A stretch of 64,000 nucleotides of DNA from contig OX387608.1 of assembly GCA_947568835.1 (NCBI GenBank), forward strand, positions 5,370,001-5,434,000, written 5' to 3'. The translations under genes and the position numbers were made by a program. Source of the DNA: Protonemura montana (Eukaryota > Arthropoda > Insecta > Plecoptera > Nemouridae). Positions 46,126-57,128 of the stretch are shown here, piece after piece. The notes beneath the pieces were generated by a model that had not been told where the DNA came from, did not search any database, and worked only from the letters and a program-made list of their open reading frames with translations. Each line of letters opens with the position of its first letter. The stretch's first letter is position 1.

Positions 46126-46659
46126 CATAAATATGCGAGGACATTGTGAATATACAACTAAACGTCGAGGAAGCCCCAAAAAGTCAACCGTTTGTTCTGT
46201 CCCAACTCCACTTCTGTGCAAAACTTATACAAAAGACCTCGACGTCCCCGAGATCAGGGAGTCAAAACGCTGTACGGAGAAGCAAATCCCGTATAGTGCA
46301 TTCCAGGCTTGTGGTAAGAAAAGGGGTGAGAAGGGAGAGGGGCTGTTTTGGGTCCGCAAAGTCCGCCATGTCAGCGACGTGAGCCCCGAATTTACGTTCC
46401 CCGAGATGAAGCGCCCAAGTGATTAATCATTGAATCAAAGCTAGCGACTCGACGGCCGCTTTTCTTGGACTTTTCTTGGGAAACTCGTCTGTTTTATCTC
46501 GTTACCTTCTTGGCGCAGACGTTTTCAGGATAATTTATTATGGTGGATCATAATTCGTGAGTTTATTGATATGATAAAGGACAAATACGTCTGAGAAAAG
46601 GTTCAAAAAAAGGCCGCGCTGGGTTTTCTCTGCTCTCGCTTGTGTATACTTTTTGAACC

Positions 46660-46750
46660 AACTAAAATGGCGAGCACACAGCCTTGTTGCTTATTAACTA
46701 ATTTGGGCAAATTTTGCTAGAAGGCCGTGGTCGGCCATTTTTGTTGATAT
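46660..46750 (+). repeat. short hairpin-like repeat (family D), copy
   Basis: AAAATGGCGAGCACACAGCC ... GCTAGAAGGCCGTGGTCGG ... CCATTTTTGTTG matches the copy at 33759 in order and spacing, with partly complementary ends. Confidence 0.5.
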
Positions 46751-47037
46751 TTTATGCTTTTAATTTTATATTTATACTTTAAGTAACCTCAAGGGAGACA
46801 CCTTAAATATTTAACTAGATATTTTCAAGGCCAACCTCAATTTCAATCCACAAAACCATAAAAACTTCCCTCAAATAAAAACGCGGTCCGAGACCCCATT
46901 AAACCCGTCATTCACAGCAACCCATTGAGTTTCCGCGCGTCTTGGGGTTTTGGGTCGCGTTCAAACAGACCGAAATCCCGTCAAAATTGATCCCCGCGGT
47001 GCGATCTGTCATCGTAGCCCCCACCCCCCCTTGCCAG

Positions 47038-47165
47038 GGTAGGCGTCGCGACGTCGAGCACACCGAAAAGCGACGCGCGTCCGGCACGAACAAGGCGACG
47101 CCGTCAAGACCGAACCCCCCCGCGCGGTCGTCGAACTACCGGGACGCCGAACAGCTGACGCGAGG
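47038..47165 (+). CDS. candidate internal exon, unknown product
   Basis: A strongly pyrimidine-rich acceptor (CCCCCACCCCCCCTTGCCAG) precedes, and CGAGG followed by GTAGGG offers a donor. The 128-bp segment starts in phase 0, leaves two bases at its end, and reads GRRRDVEHTEKRRASG ... SSNYRDAEQLTR, a basic and polar, probably disordered sequence. No domain is recognised. The block from about 46890 is GC-rich and open in other frames too, including a minus frame ending at 46908 and a second minus acceptor-like site near 47162, so the strand is not certain. Confidence 0.33.
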
Positions 47166-48320
47166 GTAGGGGTTGGGACAACAGCTGATGACGTCCTGAT
47201 AGTACTTTGGCTGTTAGATTTGTGGTGTGTGGCGTTTAGCTTGGCTTTTCGTAGAGTTAAACAAGTAGGGTACGAAAACACAAAGGAGGGTTGAAGTTTA
47301 ACCCCTGAGTTTAGTATCCATACCTATCTGAAATTTATGAATTTCGTGTACTTCATCGTCTGCAAATACCCATTGTGGTAAATGGACATAAAGCAATAAA
47401 ATTTAAATTATATTAAATTAAATTAAGATGATTAGAAGTCACAGATTGAGTTTCCAGAGTTTTAGGGGTTGGTACCAAAATGATTTATGGGGGCTACGCT
47501 TAAAATCTGCTTTGTTACTCCGGTCCAAGGTAGACGGTATGAGGTAATTACTTAAATTACCAAATAACTATGTGTGGTTCACATTCAGGAAATGTAAATG
47601 TAATTTAAAAGTATATATACTTTAAATAAGTACTTTAATAAGCTTAGTACTTTTAATGGCATTGCATTAATAAACAGTTCGAAACTGATTTCTTGCAGTT
47701 ACTTTTATATTTCTTATAACAGTTTTTAAAAAGTATTTGACTGATTTTAAGGTTAGAGAATTCTTTCTATTTGATACAAAAAAAAAGTAGAAATCTCGTT
47801 GAAATTAGTAAATGTTCTTCTTATTTGATAGAACTCTACAAAAAAAAAATCGATTCTCAAAACTGTCAAAAAGACCACTCCAACATAGTGTACAATTAAC
47901 GTTACTCTCGTTACATCAGCCGTTGTTTCATCCAGTTTTAAACAAATATCTCAACAACAACAAAAACTCCAATCACCAGTTCGCGTAACTCGATCCGTTC
48001 AATTAGCTTTATCAGGGCAGACAGAAGCAAAAAAAAAACACGGGGGCCGCTCGTCCCTGGCGGCCGACAAACGTTTTAAGTGCCATCTCGATTTGTTGAC
48101 AATAATCATGTTTGCCCAGCGTTCATCCAATAACCGTCACATCGGGACAGATGCGATGATGCGTAACCGTGCGTGGGTCTCACGCAGCGATGTTGACACG
48201 GATGTCGTTGTCAAACAAGACCAATCCCCGTGTAAATCGAATACTGAACTACATTTCAGCTCATAAAATGGTATGGTGTAGTATCTAGGGACGAACTGTG
48301 GTAACTAAAAACCACAAAAT

Positions 48321-48863
48321 GGTTTGACGTTTTGGAAACACACATGTCCTTATGAGATCACCAAAGTTAAACAACTCTGCGCTGGATCTGGTATCGGATG
48401 GGTGACCACCGAACGGTTCGGCGTGTTGGAAACACCGGTCCTCGTGAGATCACCGAAGTTAAGCAACATTGCGCTGCGTCAGGTATTGGATGGGTGATCA
48501 CCGAACGGTTCGGCGCGTTGGAAACACCGGTCCTCGTGAGATCACCGAAGTTAAGCAACACTGCGCTGGGTCCGGTATTGGATGGGTGACCATTTGACGT
48601 GTTGGAAACACGTCCTCGTGAGATCATCGAAGTTTAGCAACTCTACGCTGGGTCAGGTATTGGATGGGTGACCACCGAACGGTTGGAAACAAATGCTCTC
48701 GTTAGATCACTGAGGTTAAACAACTCTGCGCTGGGTTTGGTAATGGATGGGTGACAACCTTAATCCTCATCATCATCATCCATTCATTCACCGTCGCCAT
48801 TAGACCAGTGTCAACTGGCCCGTTGTCAACACGTAAAGCCTCACTAATACATCAATCAATCAA
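48321..48863 (+). mobile_element. SINE locus with five tandem 5S-like heads
   Basis: The head word (T)GAGATCACCGAAGTTAAGC recurs at 48354, 48446, 48538, 48620 and 48703, giving spacings of 92, 92, 82 and 83 bp. Each unit also has a GTATTGGATGGGTGACC-like box C and most have GGAAACACCGGTCCTC. After the fifth unit the sequence jumps directly to the SINE tail (CATCATCATCATCC, CCAGTGTCAACTGG, AATCAATCAA); the body is absent. These are not functional 5S rRNA genes, since 5' and 3' halves of 5S rRNA and a terminator are missing. Overlapping frames at 48367-48627 are by-products. Confidence 0.9.
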
Positions 48864-51800
48864 CTAACAGATTGATTGATATTAACCTGTATTGCGTTAC
48901 TTCAATTGAATTCAACCTAACATTAACAGAAAAGCAGACTTGCCGTTGATCTTTGCTGATAAATGTGAGACTGTGATCTCTAGTGACTCACCAGACAAGT
49001 CATTAACTCTTCATGGTAACACACGTTAACTCCCTCTCCTCCGGGTAAAATAGGTAAAACCATCAAAACGGTTACGATAAAACATCGTCTAAAAAACCTC
49101 ACTATACTTCAAATGATCGGCATGCCTAACATTACCACACCATGGCAGCCTATGAAATATAATCCAATCGTCAATAAGTCTTCAAGTGGGCGCTATCAAC
49201 GTGTAATCACCATCTTACACGAGTATATGTTTCACATTCGCAGAGAGCTGGTGGCTTGCAAATGAGATCGATATTTAGTGGTGGGTGTACGACATCGCTT
49301 CACGGGTGTGGTATATTGTACTTCATAACCAGGTGAATGGCCTAATGGACCACTTAGATATCAAACACAACCATGGTTTTGTCTGCTAACATGCCTAGTT
49401 CGCTGTACGAGATATGCTAAACGTAGGACGTACTTTTATTTCTAAATCAAGCCAGATAAGATTGATTGTTACGTATTCACGTAATTCGATTTCAATATGT
49501 ACAGGTATTTAAATTCTGTTGATATTGATCGTGTGTAAAAATTGTGTTTATATCCTGTTTCTTCACTCTAATGGAAAGCTGTTTGTGTAGCAGATCGGAG
49601 CAAAAGGTAGACAAGCTATGAAGCTCTGTTTAACGACGTTAGCTTCAGCTGTAAAAATATTGTCAGTACAGGTCTTATGAAGTGATGAGTGGGTCACCTA
49701 GGCTAGAACGGAGGGTCAGGAAACCCGGTGCCGGTACGTAGCTTTAAAGCATAAATGGGGCTAATGACTTCACGGATGTCTATGCTAAGCCTTGGTGTTT
49801 AGAGGGTGGACATCCGATAAGCAAGTTGCAGAGGAACCGTTGTATGGTAACTGTTATCCTTTCTGCCTGTAACTGACGTTTCTAGGGATGGTAGATAAGC
49901 TTCCAGTAGAAATATTTTCTAGCCCGGACCATCCCCATGATAATCCTGTAACTCGAGAGACGTCTGGAAGTGCGACTAATCCTACCCAAAAACCGCAAAA
50001 CAGACTTCTCGACTACCGTCCTCTGGTCCACCATTAGTCAGCCAATAGACCCTTGCTATGTAATCAAGCCCCAACCAATCGCCGGGGACGAAGCAGTTAT
50101 CTTTTGAACTGGACATTATCCAGTTCATAATCTATTTATTAATCAAGTTTAAAAGTGTACAAATCCACACGCATTAAAAAAATGAATGTCAAAAAGAGGT
50201 CAAAATGTCTCCATCGCTTCTCTTACAACTGGCGAAATCGGGAATCGATCATAGCGATGCTAACGCAATCCATCGACGGATTTCTGACCTAACACCAGTG
50301 ATTTTTTTTGCGCAGTCTTCACGCTAATAGAATAGATGAATGTATGCGATGAGTCAATGGTAGCCCCCACTGGATATAAGTTGTAGAAGGATGGCTACGG
50401 TAGCCCATAACCAATTAAGGTTAGAAACTTACGGTTGTAGCAATTTTTTCCTCATAAGGATGGTTAATTTGTGTACGCTTTGTCTGTGGTAGCCATTACC
50501 CCATAAGGTTGGCAGCGTTAGGTGGTAGCTATCCCATAAGAACGGAAAATCTCGGCACGCTTTGGCACGCAACGTCGGCTACCGTGCAAAATAGCAAAAC
50601 ACGGCAATGTTCAAAGGTAACAGAAGCGTTATGGTACTCACATAGCCGCCCGAAACTGTGGCTGAGTCTCTTCTTGAGGCGCTGCACGCGACTCAGGCCG
50701 CCCCCGCCCTTCTTATCACGCATCGTCACGCCTGCAAAGAACAACAATCAATTAGCAACGCCGGTCAAAGGTAATTGGTGCCGGCCAAAGGTAATTGGTG
50801 CCGGCAACAGGTCGATAGGTACCGGCCGGCGATCGTTCACCTGCCCGGGTGGCCGTATCGTGTACTGATGATAGATTTCTTGTTTCCCTTTCGAATTGTG
50901 CCGGTGATTCGTTGGACACTGGAATTTCCGTGCTGCGGAATTAAAATGTGGGGTGCTGAAATCATTAAATCTTCGTGTACGTAAATTTGCGTTTTCCTGT
51001 TATTACCGTCGTGTTACGCGGGCATAGCGCAACTGAAATCGATTTTTAATTAGGTGTGGAAAATTTTATCTGGATTTTTTTGTTTTTTTTTTAGATGCAA
51101 TACCGTGCGTTGGGAGAGAAACCGTGATGAATTAATTGATAGCAGGAAATGCATCATAAATGCAGTTGAAAAAATGTAATTATATAACCGAGGACATAAC
51201 GTGTTGCTACCACTGTATTAATCTATGTCAAAAAAGACTCTAATTGCTGGTCATAAAATATGATGGTTTTATGGTGCAGGTAGGAGGGTCTGCTGTAATA
51301 ACTTTGGGTCCTCATTACGTCAGTTCCGACAGGTAAGAGTGGATAACTGAATCAGCTGTGAGCTGGTTCACACTGCCAAGGTCACAGCTGATGTCATGGC
51401 TAGGTGACGCTATCTAAGCGGGCCGACTTTGTCGTGAGCTAATCACCAGGAAGCTGGGCGATAACTGCCCGAAAATTAGGTCAATCGTCTCGGTGGAGGT
51501 CTCCAGACGAAGGTTAATTTTGGGCCGAAAAAATTATCAGTGCAGCTTTCGGTATTGGAAAATTGTTCGTATATTCAATTTCTGTTCTACTGTTCTAACA
51601 TTGCACTAGAAACATTTGAGGTATCGAACAGTATTGTTTCTAGAGAAGATGGTCTGGAACGGCTTGGAATGCGATGGGATAGGAGACGGTCATTTCAGTA
51701 GAACTACTACAGAACGCATGTGAATCACGTATGGATCCCAGGAATACAGAATCACATGAATCACAGCTAGGAAATGGTTTGCAATTACGAGTCCGATTTT

Positions 51801-52629
51801 AAAATACCCAACGCGCAAATTAAATAAAAGCCAAGAGGAGACATTAATTTGGGATTTTTGACAAACAAAAGTAGGCAATTCAAGAGCACCGATTATAACG
51901 GTTCACTACAATCTACAATGAAACGAAGTCTTTTGTATTGTGTAATTGGTACATATTTAAAAAATTCCTTTCCGCCACTGTAAAAATACCACCGAGGTAA
52001 TTAAAAAAAAACGGAAATAAATGCCCAGTTTGACGCAGAAAAACCGCTAGATTACAAAATAAAGTTAGGAAGGTTCCGGAAACGTCAGAATCTTAAAATT
52101 CTAACCCCTTCCTTCGCTAAAAACGTGAAACGCCTTCCAAAAACACAAAACACAAAGAAAAAAGGCGGGTGAAACTTGACTGATTCGGCCGTCAATTTCA
52201 ATTTACAATTCACAAAACCTCATCCCTACCTCGAGGAAACCATCAGCACTGCCTTAAATTTATTTATTCCAAATCAATCAGTGCATGCTCCCCCCCTCCG
52301 TAGCCCAGCGCTCGATGAATAACTGAATTTCAATTGTCGCCCGAGCATGCCAGCACAATTATTCACGTTCGAATCAATTCCGATCATTCACCCACACAAA
52401 CTAATTAATGCCAAGCACCGTCCGGCCTTTGCTCGAACTCCTGGCTGCATACAAAATCTTTACCATCGTTCCTGCTCTATGAGATACATTGGAGATTGTA
52501 TCAATAAAACATTAGAATATCATCTCTGTTTCAAAACAGCAGTAACAACATTATGGAGAAGAATGGGAGTCAAAAGATAGCCGGTCAATTACAATTATTT
52601 TTTTTACTGCAAGATATACCTACATTTTG
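48864..52629. other. mostly AT-rich stretch, one SINE fragment, no supported gene
   Basis: A short SINE fragment lies at 49697-49743 (minus; CCTAGGCTAGAACGGAGGG and AAACCCGGTGCCGG). Around 50340-50540 the word GGTAGCC followed by CCATAAG recurs several times in a loose pattern. A short tandem of GGTAATTGGTGCCGGC occurs at 50770-50805. Frames at 50509-50984 are unrecognised. Confidence 0.45.
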
Positions 52630-52794
52630 ATTGATTGATTATTGGGTTTTTAACGACGCATTGTTTTAACTACGGGTCTGTGACATTGGTCTCATTACGT
52701 CGGTGAATGCATGGATGATGAGCGTAATCTAGCCTAGAAGGGAGGAGAGGAAACCCGGCTACCGGCACGTAGCCCACTCTTGTCGAAGTGAGCC
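52630..52794 (-). mobile_element. 5S-derived SINE tail fragment, copy i
   Basis: Minus-strand tail module with TAACGACGCATTG, CTAGCCTAGAAGGGAGGAG and CCGGCACGTAGCCCA, preceded by a GATTGATTGATT tail. Body and head are missing. Confidence 0.82.
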
Positions 52795-53439
52795 ATATTT
52801 TGTACAGGTTGTTTTATTTTTGGTCATGTAGGTTCGACTGTGCTATTCAACACTCATTCTCGATTCGACATTGAGAAAGCCATTGTACTCGAATGCGGAT
52901 GCGTACCCCCGGGCAAGCAAGCAAATTTCAGTTTGTCGATTGACTGTTTCGATTTTTCTACAGAATTCCCGACTCGGTTTTCGGTGTTTGATTTATTCAT
53001 TCATTCATAATTCGCCTTATAATAAACATTTCATGCAGAATCAAAATCTAAATACAAATCTCCACCTTTTCGGTCAAACTGGTCTGCAATTTAATTGCAA
53101 TGCACGACGGATCGATAACACCATATAAGGCGTAGAAATTGATTGGAATTATCAACGCCGTCGTGCAATACGCTTTTAAAAATGCGTACCTTCGCTGCTT
53201 TGGTGTCAGAAAACACATAAAGGAACTAGGTCCTATATGGAATGTGTTCCGGCGATCGCTTTATGGCTATAGCACACTTTTAAAACCAGGCAAGAAAGAA
53301 GTAAGTGTTTGTATCAAGAAAAAGTATTTGTTGGTGGCACAGACCAAACAAAGGGATACGGAGGAAAGTTCTAGACAAATCCTGAACAAAAGAGATCCGA
53401 TTTGCATACAATAGTGTCGAGAGTAACAGGAATGGTATC

Positions 53440-53575
53440 TTAAATATACGTACTGAAGAAAGAAATGGTCACGTGTTGGATCTCTTCGCTGGTGAGGACA
53501 CCGTAATCCTTGCGGCACACGTGGATCTGTACCTAGATCTACTCACACGTTCGCGCTGTAGGGCGATATAATTGA
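53440..53575. CDS. coding-like segment, strand unresolved
   Basis: Both strands are open with coding-like codons. Minus: after GTAGATCTAGGTACAG it reads IHVCRKDYGVLTSEEIQHVT and reaches a TTCA/GTACGT donor-like site. Plus: it reads GHVLDLFAGEDTVILAAHVD and ends at TAA near 53570. Mirror-symmetric codon patterns mean the strand cannot be chosen by eye, and neither acceptor is strong. No family is recognised. Confidence 0.22.
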
Positions 53576-54099
53576 CGGTTTTAAAAATGCATAAGAGCAG
53601 GATGTGTGCGATTAACACTGTTTTAAATATTCAGGTAACTTAATTTCGGCAACGAATTAGATGTAGATTCATTTAAAATTGAGAATTCTGCGCCGAACAT
53701 ACGTAGCTAACTTTGCTGACTGTCAGGATCCTTTCAAAAAAACACTCGGCGAAAATTAGATCAACGCTCTTTATCGACTGACGGGTTGTTAAACGTCAAA
53801 AAAGCATAATGTTATGCAAACTCTTTATTTTCAGATGTCAGTCTGTCAAAAAAAACAAAAAAGTTGCGGGACACTTCACAAAACACGAACCGAATTGGTA
53901 AACACCGCCAACAAAGACTACCCACACCTAGCGAAATAAAACCGGCAACGGACAATCAACGAAAAACAAACTGAAAAAACACACGCTTTTTGAATTCAAA
54001 ATTAAAAATACGGAACGCCTCGTTTTGACTAGCCGTTATTATGACTAGAATTCCCGCGCGCACTCCGACCGGATTCAAACGTCAAAGTTGTCAGCTGTT

Positions 54100-54340
54100 C
54101 GTAGCGTCCTAGTGGCAGTGGCTAACACGTGCTACTCGACCAAGAAATGATTGCAGACTGACTGGAGATTGTTTCGCAGAGCGGCCGGCTAACCAACCGA
54201 CCGCTCGCACGCTAGAAGCAAGGGGGTCGGCGCGCGAAATGTGCGTGGTGCGTAGCGGTGCGATGCGTGCGCCAGTGGCGGACGCGATGGGTTTCGCTCA
54301 GTTGACTGGTTTAACTCGTCCGCATTCTGTAACTTTTTTT
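54100..54340. promoter_or_regulatory. CpG-rich block, possible promoter
   Basis: A CpG-dense block (CGGCCGGC, CGACCGCTCGCACGC, GGTGCGATGCGTGCG) interrupts AT-rich DNA and contains GCTCAGTTGAC, an initiator-like TCAGTT word. No TATA box or downstream frame gives further support. Confidence 0.2.
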
Positions 54341-54959
54341 TAATTCTAGTAAAATTTTCTTAGTACTTTTGGTTGTGGTCCCATAAGGGGCTTTGGAAAG
54401 AGCATCTGACAAAACTCGAAATATTTTTAAACGAAAATGCTCCCTCAACTCCAACAGCGGCCGTCAGGCAGCGGGTACTGCTAGTTTCTAGTAAAATGCG
54501 ATGAGATAAATGGAATTCGTAAATTTGCCTTCATTTGTTCCACTGTTCGCGATGGAAATATGATATTTTTCAATCCATTCCACTGGAAAATGTTACGGAA
54601 AAGCGATACTGTTGTTTGACATTCTATTTATTTAAATATTCTGATTCTTGTCTTCGAACAGGGAAAAATTAAAATCGAGCGACAAAAATTAAAAACATTG
54701 AAAGGACTTCAAATCTTGCTGGTTCTAATGGATCCGGTTCCAAATTCTGTCACAGGGGGTTACCATCAGAATTTTCCGAATAGATTTTACAGGCAACTTC
54801 TATAAGATAATCAAAACATTAAATTTCGGATCGCAACCATTCTTTGCAAACGTCCAGTCCGTCAGGAATATGGATAAAACATATGGCAGGAACATTCTCA
54901 ATTAAAATTGATGTGATTCTTCCTCAAAAACATCAAGCCATTTCTTCCGCTGCTTGAGA

Positions 54960-55190
54960 TTGTTAAGATCGGCGACGCGGCCCACCCATGCGTGCGACCC
55001 CAGCACCTACCCCCAGCGGTGCGCCACTGTGCGTGCCCCAGTGCGTGTGGCGCCAGCAAGATAGGCAGCCCGCTCACCCTCCCGGCGCTGCTGGAGCCAG
55101 CCTGGCTGCCCGGATATCAAACTGTTCTAATTCAGGGACATGTTTTGGGTGCACTGGATTAACCCTCACACATAGACTCGGAGAGTAGTG
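54960..55190. CDS. GC-rich block with open frames on both strands, unknown
   Basis: The plus frame 54988-55188 starts with ATG, follows or includes a CACCTACCCCCAG acceptor-like word and ends at TAG. The minus strand has a frame reading NPVHPKHVPELEQFDIRAAR that reaches a good GTGAGC donor-like site at 55077. Neither product is recognised. Composition differs sharply from the flanks, so an exon is possible, but the strand and limits are not settled. Confidence 0.22.
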
Positions 55191-55335
55191 TTTTTTTTTT
55201 TGTGTGTATTGTTGTAAACATGCGTTTGTGGGTTATATATTATTTCCACGCTCACTTCAAAATAGACTTTTTTTTTCAATCCACCCTGAACATTAGTAGT
55301 AAGTACAAGACTTGGACATATTGTCGTAAACCGTA

Positions 55336-55560
55336 AAAGTATGTGCCACCCGATGGCGCTTGCGGCCGTTCATTGTAACAAGCCTCTACAATTAATTAAA
55401 AACTTATCTAAATATCAATACATGTTAGTGTTAATAAAGATGAATAGAGCGTAAACCAGACTCAAATACGAAGAATCTGTGAGAAATAACGATGTGAAAT
55501 TTTTTAACCGTCGAAACGACGGTAACTCCATCTTGTAGCAACTACTATTTCAGTCGGTTC
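55336..55560 (+). repeat. interspersed repeat family B, copy 3
   Basis: CCCGATGGCGCTTGCGGCCG, then AATATCAATACATG, GCGTAAACCAGACTCAAAT, GTGAGAAATAACGA and CGACGGTAACTC, collinear with the copy at 24145. Confidence 0.75.
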
Positions 55561-56994
55561 TTTGTCCCGAAGATAGTTGAAGTGGGTTTTGACCTGCCAA
55601 AACAGACTCATTCCATCGCGCCTAAAAGTTATCAATCGGTGACCACTCGGTGCTACCGGAGGCAATGGGGATACCAAGGTATAAATTGAATGGAAATCTG
55701 GACAATATGAAATTGCAAATAAAGGTGTTAATAAGACAAATCTATTGTAAAAACCAAATCGAGTAGATATAATTTTTTACATACATTTTCCGGAAAATGT
55801 GCACTAAAAGAGAACTTTTAAGTTGATGAAACAGTTTGTACCAACCCCAATTAAAGAATAAAATATATTATTTTGGTGTCTGGATCCTCCAAAAATGTAA
55901 GATGGAGACACTACAATAATAAGAAAAGTATTGTTGTAAAATTCAAATCCTAGAAACAATTCTTTCTCACGGCAGCCGTATTTTCGTGACAGGAATATAG
56001 ATTGACAAGCGGAAATGTGCCTGATCGTCAGGTGATGACAGAATTTTTTTTATTTTTCTATATGACAACGCTTCTAAAATGTAGCGTCTCTTTTTTTTCT
56101 AGATATGAAAAAAAATGAACACACGCATGAACAGGGACGCGCGTAAATGTTGAATGACGCGGAAAAAATTTACTCTTTTTGAGCGGACTCGGCAAATGGT
56201 TCGGGAATTTATTTTCTTTTTTTATCGCCCGCCGTGGAATATATTTTATCCCTTGCGGTCGGTGACTCTGTGTCGGCAAGGGTGAAGGCCCGGAGAGACC
56301 AAATCGCAATCCTCTGCCCAAACTTTGCTGAATTTCGCTCCGGCTCTAAAAGGATTTCATTCTTGTTTCGATTGACATAACATGATAAATGTCAGAATCT
56401 CTTTGACTGATGCCGTTTTCAAGTTTCGATGAAAGTAAAATTAGTGGCGGCATTTTTGCTGGCTGTGGCAACTTCCGTGAAGTTAAACGTCAAAAGCTGT
56501 ACGGAATTGTGTTGCTATTTTTGATCGGCGTCAAATGATTGGCAATTACATTTCGATAAAACTCTTCAGGCAAACTAGAATAAAAGGGGAACGCATTTAC
56601 CCACTTAAAAAAAATTACAAAAAAAATCTACCAGTAGCGCAGGTTGTTACAGACGGTTCTAAATTACCAATATGACAAATTTAAACTTATGGCGCCATTG
56701 CAAGTGAAAATTTCTTGTGTATTTTCTATTTTAAAGCCCGGTATACGATTCTCTTTGTGAATCTTCAAGAAATTAACATTACCAAACAGAAATGGAAGTG
56801 AATAGTGTCAGAATTTGAATTTTTTTATCTTAACTTAAGATGCACTCTGTCCAGTTAATAAGTTAGTGCACCAAGGTCATAAGATTACCTTTTTTATCTA
56901 ATTATTATCTAATCATAATACGAATTAAAATATTACTAAAGCTGTACATGATATCAAAAATTATAATGAATCATCTTAATTAAGATAGATTAAA
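55561..56994. other. AT-rich stretch without supported genes
   Basis: No convincing frame, repeat or regulatory cluster was seen. Confidence 0.4.
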
Positions 56995-57128
56995 CTATTT
57001 GAAATGGGTTTTGAATGCTAAGTAAAGGACAATTCAAATTTCAATTAAAGGAAATTTTAGTTGTCCTTTACTTATTATTTATAATTTGAATTGTCCTTTA
57101 CTTAGCATTTGAAACCCATTTCAAATAG
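56995..57128. repeat. 134-bp near-perfect palindrome, MITE-like
   Basis: The left arm starting CTATTTGAAATGGGTTTTGA and the right arm ending AAACCCATTTCAAATAG are complementary over about 47 bp with roughly two mismatches. Inside, TAAAGGACAA and TTGTCCTTTA repeat, so the loop also folds. The size and structure suit a miniature foldback element; no clear target duplication was found in the flanks. Confidence 0.85.

Noticed and set aside
45994-46221. Frame with repeated Cys-Leu-Phe-Val
   Set aside because: Produced by the (CAAA)n microsatellite.
48367-48627. Overlapping frames on both strands in the 5S-head array
   Set aside because: They are translations of tandem SINE heads; the repeated peptide follows the 92-bp unit and has no coding support.
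48321-48863. 5S rRNA gene cluster
   Set aside because: Only the central part of 5S (about 80-90 bp) is present, flanking halves and terminators are absent, and the array ends in a SINE tail.
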